This document shows, in pieces, positions 13,381 through 23,426 of a stretch of 41,888 nt of DNA. Made by a program: the position numbers and the translations under genes. Under the pieces are notes generated by a model. It did no database searches, was not told where the DNA came from, and saw only the letters and a list, made by a program, of their open reading frames with translations. Numbering within the stretch: the stretch's first letter is position 1; every line of letters begins with the position of its first letter. Location: positions 10,753 through 52,640 of the forward strand of contig JADHZB010002051.1 of NCBI GenBank assembly GCA_015657535.1. Direction: 5' to 3'. This stretch comes from Nephromyces sp. MM_2019. Taxonomy: Eukaryota > Apicomplexa > Aconoidasida > Nephromycida.

Positions 13381-15495
13381 AAAACGGCGCGCTTTTGTAC
13401 CTAGCAAAACTTCTTGTTTTCTAAAATCCCAACAATTAATAGGGGAGGTTAAGATTTTTCTCCCTCACATGCTAAACATAGAAACTCTAAACTAATATAC
13501 ATTGGGATAGCAGCCTTGTAAAGATGGTAAATTCTGCCTTGTTTTTTACATTTAGGTGTGCTTTTAATGTATTATTTTCATGTTTCTGGTATACCAGTGA
13601 ATTTAGCATGCGGGCTTCCATACCAAATAAAACTAAAATTTTTTCTCTACTACAAATGAAATCTATATAATATTTCTTCTTTATGCAGAAAATCTTATTT
13701 GCTATTCCTTTATCCCTAGGAAGAAAAAATATCGAATAGACAAGAGCAGATAATAGCACTAGCGATAATACGTTTTATCCTGGTGGACTTCTCTGTTGTA
13801 TTCTACGCTTGAAAGTTAAGCATTCTGTTAAATGGGAAGAGATTTCCTTGCAATTGCTAGATATAGTAAAATTGAAGTAACACTAGGATTTCAATAGATT
13901 GGCTCAGAACTTTGTTGCTCATGCTTTATCCGCTTTTCACCAAGCAAATTTTTCCATATGTACCATCCCTAGTGGTTTTTGTGTTCCACGATAGTGATGC
14001 CACTCTTCAGGTATACCAATAGACTGCCTGTGTTCTAACATTCACATAAGTTGATCTTCTTTTTAATGTGAGTACAGGCTTCAAACACTTTGCACGCATT
14101 TCTTCAAACCTGTCAAAAGGGAGCTTGCAGCTTATGTTTAGCTTGCAACCCATAAATCATGAAGCCTAAAGATGCTATAAGTTAACACAGTGTCACTATT
14201 TGGATCTATGTGAAGTATCTGCAGGCCATCGGTATCTATTTTAGAAATCATGAGCAACTCGATAAATTAAGATGAAGAAAATTTATAGCCTTCAGCTATC
14301 CTGAAGTGTAGGCATGCGATGCTGAGTAGAAATATATTTACATCACACTATGTAGCAGACGCTTTTCCAGTATTAAACCTTTGGCTAAAACGGAGAGCAA
14401 ATTATTTTTTACATGCCTTTCCTCTGCATTCTGTGTCTTATCCCCCTTTGGAAACACTCTCTTGCTCGTCGGTATTGGGTCTGAGTACTGCTTGATAAGT
14501 AATGCGGCCAAATCTCAATTCTAGTGAATTCTGGACGATTTTTTTTCAACCTGGGGTTGATATTACTAAACTTACAGGTTTAAGCGACTTTGGGGCTTAT
14601 CATACTTATTATTTTTGGCCCAGTGTAAAATATATGTTTCTTTTTTGCTTCGCCGTCTTATTTTACCCAAAGCTATATCGAATATTAATTACGCTTTCTC
14701 CTGCTCCTTATTCATCTGTAAAGTGTAATATATACACTGTTTCATGCGCAATTGCTTTCCTGAAAGAGGAATATGAAATATATCGCTTTTCCAAATCTTA
14801 CTAGTACGCCACTCCCCCGAGCCCACTGCTGTTGCGTCTTTTAACCTTCCTTGTACACCGCTAGTGAAAACAAGATCGCAGTTATGATTATGTTTTACTT
14901 CAACAAAGCACTTCTTTATCCGCGTTGGTGTGATGATGTTGGAACAGTACTATGACTTGCGGCAAGAGTATATAATATTTTATGACGGCAGAATATTAGA
15001 CACTTGGCTTTTTTCTTAAGAAGCACGAGATTACTCCTGAGTGCTATTCTATCAGCAGTAGCCAGACTTCAATATTTAAGTACAAAAAAGGGCAGATCGT
15101 ATACTTGACGGCTCAAAAATGTAATCTTATGAAACTTTATTCATCTTGAGCTGAAAAACAAATGCATAATACACACAAAAAATGCTCTTTTACAATTTTT
15201 CATCGAAAGGAAGTTTCATATTCAAGACTACGCTTATTGAGAATTATGTAGCTTACCCTATTTTTTACTTCATTCTACGAATTCTATGATGCATTTTTTA
15301 TACATTTGAGATGCTTCAACAGAGGTTTTGCTTAGTAAAACATTAAAAATACCTTAATTTCACGCAATGCACCGAAAACCCCGTTAATAGGGAGCATCCA
15401 TCTTCACCCAAAGTTCTGATTATATTGTAGCTAAGCAATCTTGTTATGGTAATACTAAAAGTTGCTGAGTATGCTTATTAGAGCATGAACTAATC
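13381..15495. other. No gene recognised
   Basis: About 2.1 kb of AT-rich sequence without dinucleotide repeats. Isolated open stretches on both strands (for example about 13487-13759 minus and 14502-14804 plus) lack convincing splice context or protein-like composition. Small-exon genes are common further right, so a missed gene is possible. Confidence 0.4.
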
Positions 15496-17276
15496 TTAAT
15501 TTTTACTTAAAATTTTCTTTCGCTGAATCACTGGAATATCAATCCTTAAAGGATACCTGATTTTCCTGCTGAAAGTTATTACGTAGCCTCCAGTTAGTGG
15601 CCTGTAAGCCGGGAGATGTGCAATCGTGTCTTTTTTTCAGAGGCTACTATATTGGCTACCTTTTGAGTTATTGGAAAATCTGCCAAAGTTTATTAAAAAA
15701 AAATGTACGGTGTTTTTTTCTATAAAATTTTCTTTGAAAATACCAGGATCTGGTCCCAGCGTGCTAATTATCTCCTGCTGAATACATGGCCAAGTAGCTT
15801 TGCAAACTTTGCTCCAAGCCTGTTGCATTGCTATGCCACGATTTGGCAGACATAAAATAGAATTTCTCATTCATTTTTGCTTAGTTTCCATTTTATGGTA
15901 CTACCTATATTGAAGCCCGTAAAATCTATATCCTTCCCAGCACATGGGCCTGGATACAAAGTCTTAATAGCAGCGTTAATTAAAACTGCAATTCTTCGCA
16001 TTGCTCCAAAAAGCACTTTCCATTGTAGTCATCGGAGGATGTGCATGTTAGGCCCTTGTCTGGAATATTCTATTTGTTTTAAATTTGTAAGAGCTACCAT
16101 TAACGCAGTTTTACACAACCTTTTTACCTTTTACCTGCTCCCAGCCGACTGTAAATCGGAAGCAAATTAAGTAAAATATAGTAATATTTCTCTACTGGCG
16201 AGTTGTTTCCTTATTAAACAACCTGGACATATAGCTGCATAGTTTTGCTTACACTTCTTACAAGGCCTGAGATTAATGTATAATGATACATGAGCCTACT
16301 GGGACGGCTCAAAGCTAAATCAATAAGAGTTTGCCTTACCATCTTGCCAAGCAACGGCTTGACCAGCGAAGCTTAGCCTTCTCGGACATGCCACTAATAT
16401 TCAAGTTTTGCCCTACGCAAGGACCTACAGCATCGAAACACTTTTACTTGTGAAGTCACTGGTCACGTTTTGTATCTAAAGGTAATAAAAACATATCCGT
16501 TAGCTACGGGAAAATCATGTTACCATCGTAGGATTCTTCAGGACCACATATCTTAGAGCCATTGCCAAGCAGATCTCCCAGATAACCGAAACCCAAGGGA
16601 CATGGTACCGTTGCCATATCTTCGCGTAATATGAACGGGCTATCTCAAAGTTTCTTGTGCTAATCGTGTAGCAACATACCTTGTTCACATCCATCTATAT
16701 ATCGGTGCGCGCAATGCAATTTTTATGATTATGAACTCTAATCGTATAGAGTAATACACTTGCTGTTTACTATCTCGTACCATCAAGATTGGCTTCCGGC
16801 TTAACTAATTCCTTTTGGGCTGGAGGAATATGCCGACGCACAAACTCATTAATATTATATCTTTGTTTGTAATAAAATAAAATATGAAATTACGCTTTGG
16901 TTCAGGAAATTCCGATAGCGCCTCCATAATAGCTCCCGCATAGCTCTAAAACGGTGATACACCACTACAAATATTCCACGAAATACCTGAAACCATAAAT
17001 AAATACTGGTATTACCTTTTCGGGGACTTTAGCGATATCCGAGCTTCTCATTCTGCCCACCGCAGCCTTGATTATATCCGCCGTTTTTTTCCCTGTTGAC
17101 ATCTTCTCACCGGGCGATAACGGCTCTTTAAATTTCACAGTTTCCTGAATGAGGTTGAATGCCTACAATGCCCAAGTTCCACTTTTACAAACGGGAAGCA
17201 AACCGGCTGGTACCTTTGCATCGGCGTACATGCAGAATAGCAAGTACAGTACGAAAGTGAATTTTGATCCAGCCAT
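15496..17276 (-). CDS. Secreted protein with two CPW-WPC domains, 297 aa, 15 exons
   Basis: Exons (minus): 17276-17214, 17162-17016, 16986-16894, 16844-16781, 16694-16680, 16619-16524, 16424-16340, 16266-16223, 16148-16135, 16069-16021, 15949-15905, 15830-15744, 15679-15660, 15601-15557, 15522-15496. Phases fit throughout. Exon 1 encodes a signal peptide (MAGSKFTFVLYLLFCMYADA). Domain 1 spans residues 125-190: CEQD, CPLGFGYLG, C, YDGPC, then RWPC. Domain 2 spans 193-254: CKQNYAAICPVGW, C, YNGPC, WSKVCKATWPC. CPW-WPC proteins in Plasmodium are expressed around zygote and ookinete stages; a similar surface or secreted role is inferred only. Exons 5 and 9 are 15 and 14 nt. The junction after exon 10 lacks a GT donor (GA at 16020-16019) although the domain needs that join. 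A basic tail follows domain 2. Confidence 0.88.
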
Positions 17277-17533
17277 GTTGCCAGACACTAGATAAGCATT
17301 TCGTGCAACCATATTGACTCATTCTTAACTTATACTATCCCATCACGAAATTTTTTCTGCTTTGTGTGTTATGCAGAGTTTAGACATTGGTGTATATACA
17401 CCGGTTATAGTTACTGTCATGAGTCGTGGAAAGTGGAGGAATTTACTAAATCAGGTGCTTCACATGGTTCAATCTGGGCGAAACGGCGTTAGCATGCTGC
17501 TGTTTCATCTATTTCGCAGATCTCATACGCTTG

Positions 17534-17929
17534 TTATGACCGGTTTTTTTTCCGAGTAATGGAATTAGGAGCGCTTATAGCTTTTGATGCGCAGTCAAGT
17601 ACTGCCCTTATTGCATAAAGCTCACGTGAGTAATTAAATAGCTTCCGCCAACGCTTGCAGCTACAATGATCCTGCATAAGACTAGTAGACAATTTATTTT
17701 TCATCTTGGTACGAGGTATTGCCACTATGAGATTAAAATTTACCGCAATCGCCTCAAAATATGGATATGCGAAAATACCTTAAGCTCTCGATTTTTAAAT
17801 TAAAATCATGATAAAGCTAGATTGGAACTTTGCACTTTACTTTCAATGTTTGAAAGATGTGCAGTTTGAAGGGATACATATTTTTGTGAGAACTTCGGTG
17901 GGGCTGATACTTCATCAAAGCACGACTTT
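17534..17929 (-). CDS. Candidate spliced gene for a small Cys/Lys-containing, possibly secreted protein (3' exons)
   Basis: Three coding-like exons on the minus strand lie just upstream of the CPW-WPC gene: 17929-17841 (KSCFDEVSAPPKFSQKYVS then an A/GTAAAG donor), 17724-17626 (contains DHCSCKRWRKLFNYS, C/GTGAGC donor) and 17601-17534 (LDCASKAISAPNSI, basic end, stop). The last two join in phase; the first needs one more small exon. A possible signal-peptide start, MINFLTLVLNLR before a GTACGT donor, lies near 18140. I do not recognise the protein. A diverged CPW-WPC relative is conceivable from the Cys/Trp pattern and neighbourhood but unproven. Confidence 0.4.
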
Positions 17930-18284
17930 CTGCACAACAAATTTACGAGATGCAGTGCAACTTAAGGCAATGCAGGGTTCGTATACACATGAAGAACCCA
18001 CGAAAGTGAACGGGAACAGATATTTTAGACAATCTAGGTTTTTAAGTCACACTGTTTTTAGCTCAACAAAATTTGCAAACTAGCCAGCACGTACCCTTAA
18101 GTTGAGCACCAAGGTGAGGAAGTTTATCATCAAAAGGGGAAAAAGTTGGCGTAAAATAGCATACACGAACTTAAAAGCAGGCTCTAGCAGTACTATTATA
18201 TTTAAAATACAACGTAGTCATGTGACTAGCTCTCCAGACCGCAAAATGGTATTACACAAGCATAATTCATCCAGAATGTTCTAG

Positions 18285-18883
18285 GAGGTAAAGCATATTT
18301 GCACAATATATTTTCCGTTCTCAAATCTAATAGCGGTATATCGCTACAATGAAGCAAAATTGCTTCTTGTTAAATTTTTGATATGGGGCGCAACCATAAC
18401 GAAAAAGTAATGTAACTGCTGCATTAAAACTTCCGGCTCTTAAACAGTAAGATGGAGTTTTACAGTTAGTAACCATATCTGTTAAGCCGTAGGTACGCTT
18501 TTCAATGCGCAAAAATCATAATTCGCAGCAATTGGATTCGCGATCCTTATAGCTAGTACTCATCCATTCATCCTTATGAAGCCAGGCCTCAAAAAGCTAC
18601 AGCTGCAATATTTATAATAGAAATTTTTTGCTCTCAAAAGAGCATAGGCAAAAGCAAGTGACCAAATTTATGACTCCACACTGCAGCACATTGTACAGCT
18701 GAGAGTGTAAGCCAACGAAAGAATTGGAGAGACACATGACTGACTCAGATAGGGAGCGTTGGAAGTAGTTGCTTCCTAGAACCCAAATTGCTTAGCAAAT
18801 GTAAGTCATCATTCGTATAGTTTCTAAGAATAAAACACGGTAAAGTAGCCACCAGCATAGGTAATCATGATCCTAGCTTCACG
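18285..18883. other. No gene recognised
   Basis: About 600 bases between the candidate gene to the left and the SNARE stop codon. I see no exon with good splice signals on either strand. It probably holds the SNARE 3' untranslated region and terminator. Confidence 0.4.
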
Positions 18884-20550
18884 CTAAAGAACAATGACCT
18901 CAAATACAAACAAAGCCACTAATGAAAAAAAGAGGAACAAAAGACACCAATTAGTCTTGTCCCTTTGGGCAGACCACTGCGAGACTCGCGCTCCAACTGA
19001 TATATTACGTTCAGCAGTTTCGGCTTGAGCCACGGAATCCATCAGTATTCTTGTATGTAGAGCAACTTCTCCATGAATGTTATTGCTCAAGAATTTCATG
19101 GCTTCCACTTTACCGCTTAAATCATCTAGCCGGTTATCCTGATCTGCTATAATCCCATCATGCAAGCTAAGGCTTGCACCAAGTCTGGAACTCCCATCGT
19201 TCTTGAAGCACATTTAAGTTTTATGCAGACAACAGAAAACAGTGGTGAAACTAAATCGCTTCGAAAGCTTGGGTCTGTACATCAAAAGCTAAAGCCTCCC
19301 CTCTACCACAAGCTAGTTGATTCATCAAAATTATAAACACAAAAACAAGTATCAAGCATGAAAGAATTCACAAAAATGATAATGATTTCCACAGTTTATT
19401 GGGCAATGGGAGGGCAAATCTGGATGGTGCCATACGGTATAATATAGAATTTAATTAAAAAAAATTACCTTCTGAGTTTGATGAGGAGTAATCAAATAGT
19501 TTGTGATGGTGAATAATGGTACTTCAATGCATTTAAGGCTTTTTCTCAAGAATATATTGAGGAAAACAGAGTGAATGACTGGGCTCCAAATTTCATGAAG
19601 AATCCTCATTGTATGCAGCAAAACAAAAATTCAAGTTTAACAGTGAGATTTGAGTCTTGTAAAAATTCGACTTTTCGCAAATTTAAAGCAATATTTCTAA
19701 GTCATCGAACACAGGGAACACGAGGAAAAATATGCCACCGGCACAAAATCTACTGTCTGAGTGCCCTTGAACACGCAGTCTTAGGTAGGAGGTTATTCTT
19801 TGGCTCTAAAAAAGCTTGAAGCATTTAAGGTAACACATTAATTTAAGCAATCTATAGAAAGATAAATGAACTACTATATTCTCTACCTACCATGCGCCCA
19901 GGGTTTCCTTGAGAGTGTAAATCAAAGCTGGCTACATTTGAAAGCTCCACGTTATCGAGTAACAAAGAGCTCAGGTTTTCTTGTAAGGATTTTTCAGTGA
20001 ATTTGAGGGTTGTGATCATGTCCTCTAACTCCAGGCGATGTTGGCGCAGTACAACATTCTCACTTGGGTAGATATCATTCAGGTTTAGTACATTTTCCAG
20101 GTGCTCAATGGCCTGGAATGTAGGCAACACACAATACAGGCATAAACTGTCAATTCTATGAATCGCTAACTTTTTGTATTTTCTACATAACAATTGCGGA
20201 CTATTAATTGTACTTCTGCTCCTCATTTCACTTAGGCATGAAGTTATGCATCTTATATTAAAACATAAGGTATAGGGTATTTTTTTACCTTCGCAGGATT
20301 TATTCGAAAAAAAAGGCAGCAGGATGCAATATTAAACTGAGCGTGAATGGTTCCGCAGCTAGGCAGTATCACTAACCTCCTTCAAGTTTGCAAGCCGACT
20401 TTTGGCAAGTACGAGGTTTCTCCCACCCCGCTTAACCTGCTTCTCCGGCACAGAACCCTCATTGCGTATACTGCCCAGCAATTTTCCAACATCTTCGGCA
20501 CATTCTAACGCCAGTCCATAATCTCTCTTCCATAGCTTGACATCATCCAT
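18884..20550 (-). CDS. Qc-SNARE resembling syntaxin 8, 237 aa, 3 exons
   Basis: A tail-anchored SNARE, expected in endosomal or Golgi membrane fusion. Exons (minus): 20550-20377, 20112-19891, 19201-18884, all joined in phase 0. The start MDDVKLWKRDY precedes an N-terminal helical region (about 5-110) as in the syntaxin 8/6 Qc group, whose usual length (about 236 aa) matches. The SNARE helix spans about 150-210 (DQDNRLDDLSGKVEAMKFL, then NNIHGEVALHTR). A hydrophobic C-terminal anchor occupies about 215-237 (WCLLFLFFSLVALFVF). By alignment to SNAP-25 and BET1 the ionic zero layer, normally Gln, is His181. The donor AAGGAG/GTTAGT and acceptor CATTCCAG are clear. Bet1-like is the alternative call, but this protein has a much longer N-terminal part. 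Confidence 0.84.
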
Positions 20551-20615
20551 TGCTGCAAGTTTTCCGCAGCTCTGAGATGCTTACTATGGCCATAGAGCGG
20601 AAGGATAATCCTTCT

Positions 20616-21101
20616 CTATAAGTGTTTTAACAACTGCGAGTCGGAGATCCATGGAATTTTTCCCGCAGTTTCTGATAAAGTTAAGCCCTCCGGACCACAA
20701 TGCGTTAGGAGAGAGGGAAATAAAAACTTGATTAATACATTATTGCAGCCGCAAAAATTAAGGTATGATGGAGCCGACTCCGTTAATGTAGCCAGCGTTG
20801 ATCTGGCCGTAGTGGCCCGCCCCGGAGTAGGCACATGAACTTTTCATCACATCTCGACTATAAAAAGCATGAATCTACCAGCCTCGCACCCGTGTGAGAC
20901 GTGAAACAACCGAGTCTGCGCTGCTATGGGTCCAGCCATGATTCTACTCAGCCATAGTGGAGCTATTGACGCACGGCGTAACTTCTCAGCGTGTGAATGC
21001 TCAGAATAATACACATTACTGTTGTACTGGCGCATCAGCGCCGTTTTCGCCTTAACGAATGCTGCATCACAGCGTGGTACCGCCACTTGTATCAACAACA
21101 C
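20616..21101 (-). CDS. Unrecognised spliced gene just upstream of the SNARE gene (5' end unresolved)
   Basis: A minus-strand open stretch from about 21101 encodes a protein-like segment (CDAAFVKAKTALMRQYNSN, later PLWLSRIMAGPIAAQTRL) and ends at GCTG/GTAGAT. A second exon can be joined in phase after GAAAAG near 20845 and runs to a stop at 20616. Within it, a GTATTA...CCGGAG intron with a long pyrimidine tract is possible, leaving the C-terminus LSETAGKIPWISDSQLLKHL. The gene ends 66 bp before the SNARE start on the same strand. No family is recognised and the start is not determined. Confidence 0.42.
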
Positions 21102-21522
21102 GCAGATAGAATCGTGTAAAACAGAAAATACGCTATTTCTAGAAATTCAGGCTGCGTGAAAGCAATAATCGCCCAAAGAGCTGAAGAAATCCCCCTATAG
21201 CTAGCGTGTGAGCAAGGACGGAGCAACATCCGCTAAGGCATGCGAGTGCAGACATCTGATGGACGCCTCCGGGGCCTTACCTTTCGAGCTAGAGAATAAC
21301 AATGTAGAAAAGACCTAGTTGCTACGCAAGTATAGTTTTAACTCAGTTCTTCCTACTGGCTACTCTAGCTCTCGCACGACACCATGACATCTATATGCGC
21401 CTCCGCCACTATTTCTGTATAAGAAGCTTAATATACGCAGGCCCGGTGTTACATAGGCTTGACTCTGCAGAAGTCCTATACCATAGCCTGCGTAATGTTA
21501 CCCCCTGCGCAACATTGCCGAC

Positions 21523-21873
21523 ATGTCAAGGTATTCTCGACCGGAAGTTGATAACCTGCGAAGCAACCTCATTTTGCCACTGCCACCGAAGGCTAGCTTT
21601 CCGATACTTTTCCACAACATAATTTGTGATGAGAAATCTATGGTAAGCAGAGAAGTTGCATTAACAAGCATGAAGTTTGGGGTAGCGATGTTTCGATTTG
21701 CGCTGCCAACGTCTAAGTTAATGCTAAATCAATAATGTCTCTTAGGCGAGGCAGTCAAACTCATTAAATTAAAAGCATATGAAATACGCATGCGCTAGTA
21801 ATTTTTCAACATGGCTTTAGATACTATTGCTGGATTATTTAGCATCCTCTACGATACGAAGAACAACGTCTAA
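21523..21873 (+). CDS. Unrecognised small protein, 71 aa, 4 exons
   Basis: Exons 21523-21642, 21669-21681, 21746-21797 and 21843-21873 join in phase (0, 1, 2). The protein begins MSRYSRPEVDNLRSNLILPL and ends YILYDTKNNV. Its C-terminal half is a basic helix (VKLIKLKAYEIRMR). Exon 2 is only 13 nt, and the first intron is 26 nt with a GTAAGC donor. The stop overlaps the stop of the convergent minus-strand gene at 21870. Function unknown; an upstream exon cannot be excluded. Confidence 0.55.
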
Positions 21874-22127
21874 TCGCTTGCACCCAACCATATACACAGA
21901 AAGTAAAGGGGCAAGTCACGGGGTTTAACTGCGTAGTCCTTGCTAAAAAAACTCGCAGCTTTCAGTGCACTTATTTGCGGTTCCTTAAGCAATTGAACTA
22001 CCAGTTGTGTGTGGATAATGTACTTCAGCATCAAATTATGATTGATAAAAAAATGCACACCCAAACGAAGAGCTATCAAGGAAGCATAAACACGAAGGAT
22101 GAAGCAATGCGAAGCGGAGCATATTGC
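21870..22127 (-). CDS. Unrecognised protein, terminal exon of 85 codons
   Basis: After an ATTATTAG acceptor the minus strand stays open for 85 residues, beginning AICSASHCFILRVYASLIAL and ending YFLCIWLGASD. It is hydrophobic at both ends with a charged centre (KEPQISALKAASFFSKDY). A 5' exon is expected: ATGCACAATTTG near 22200 before a GTAGAG donor is a candidate, but the phases do not yet agree. The gene converges with the plus gene ending at 21873, their stop codons overlapping. Confidence 0.45.
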   Translation of the reverse strand, partial: AICSASHCFILRVYASLIALRLGVHFFINHNLMLKYIIHTQLVVQLLKEPQISALKAASFFSKDYAVKPRDLPLYFLCIWLGASD

Positions 22128-22725
22128 CTAATAATAGCATGCTTGTAGCATGACCCTCTCTACCCAGGAGCGCAGTTTTGTCACACATCAAATTGTGCAT
22201 CACAATCGTGTTCCAAAGTCAGCGAGCCCCAAGATATGCAATATTGAGTTATTTTGTATTATGAGACACACTAGATACTCTTGATATCTAGGGTAAGGCG
22301 TATTCAAGATACATAAGAGTGTTTTGGGTAGTCTAACAGGTAAAAGAATCAATAAAAAACTCGGCTTGGAACGAATCGCGGAGCTCTTAAACTAACCTAA
22401 GTAAAGATTTTCTTGTTAAATAGCAAGGAAGCTACACTTTCAGGTTAGCGTATTCATTCATCATTTATAATTACTAACTATTCTTTAACGAAATGCACGT
22501 CCTACTCCGGTTGTCGCTTCCTCACTATGCCATATAACGTAATTATAGTCAAGCTCATCATAAACGGAGGCACAGAGGCAAGAAATAAAAAAAATTTTGC
22601 TATGAGGTACAAGAATTTATCTTAATTCTGTCCTGCATAGCTGAGTACTGAGAAAAAGCAAAAATAGAGTCCCAGGTATAAGACTATAAAAGAGCCTCAT
22701 AGGATTACAATCGACTTCCATTTCC
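22128..22725. other. Intergenic or missed first exon
   Basis: About 600 bases that should contain the 5' exon of the minus gene ending at 21870 and the promoter of the plus gene starting at 22726. No exon was fixed with confidence. Confidence 0.35.
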
Positions 22726-23212
22726 ATGCATCAGTAAGGGACAAGCTTGCGGGAAAAATCCGCACCAGTACCACTATGGAAGCCTGCAGTACGCTGGGTG
22801 ACGGCACTAAATTCACAATTTAAGTCGTCACCTAGCTTTATAAAAATACAGTAGGAGAATGCCAAATCGTATGCGAAAAGATCAAGGCTCCTCGAAAATC
22901 AAGGGTCACTGTTAACGTATTTATATTCTTTATATTTTTGTCAGAAAGCCTTTCCCCATCCTCGGTTGTCAGTCTGAAGCAGAGGAATATCGCGAGATTC
23001 ACTTTGATACAGCCTTGATATGCTATTTAAGAGCCAACAGGTTACTCTTACGATATTCTTCACAATATAACATCCGTGAGCCAGATAATGACCTAGTCAG
23101 CAGTTTTTCAGAGCTTCCAAATTTTTGCAAACGGCTTCTTTACTACTACCCTAATTTTAACTTTGAAAATATTTTTGATCTTTCAAAGTGCCTAAACGGT
23201 AGAGTGCACTAG
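22726..23212 (+). CDS. Unrecognised protein, 113 aa, 4 exons
   Basis: Exons 22726-22733 (8 nt, start codon), 22769-22797, 22852-22916 and 22973-23212 agree in phase (2, 1, 0). The last acceptor follows a strong pyrimidine tract (TTTCCCCATCCTCGGTTGTCAG region). The N-terminus MHHTTMEACSTL is followed by a Cys-containing basic segment (GECQIVCEKIKAPRKSR). The last exon is acidic then helical (SEAEEYREIHFDTALICYLR) with an aromatic cluster (FCKRLLYYYPNFNFENIF). I do not recognise it. The last exon is the best supported part; the 8-nt first exon is inference. Confidence 0.55.
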
Positions 23213-23426
23213 ATTAATTTCGCACATGCCACCCTTTTTAAATAGCTTCAATTTAAACGAGGCTCAAGCAGACCTGCGATCTTAAAGTTTCATCTACTTT
23301 TTGCATTGGTGGTAAAAGTTCTAGAACAAAAACAAAGGATGAAGAAAGCTACTATTTTATCCTTAACTTCTAGTTTCTCCAGCGCCTCCAAAGTACCCAC
23401 ATGTAATTTCCATATCCAATTTACCG

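Noticed and set aside
15877..16170. Plus-strand 97-codon frame
   Set aside because: Antisense of CPW-WPC exons 9-11 and their introns.
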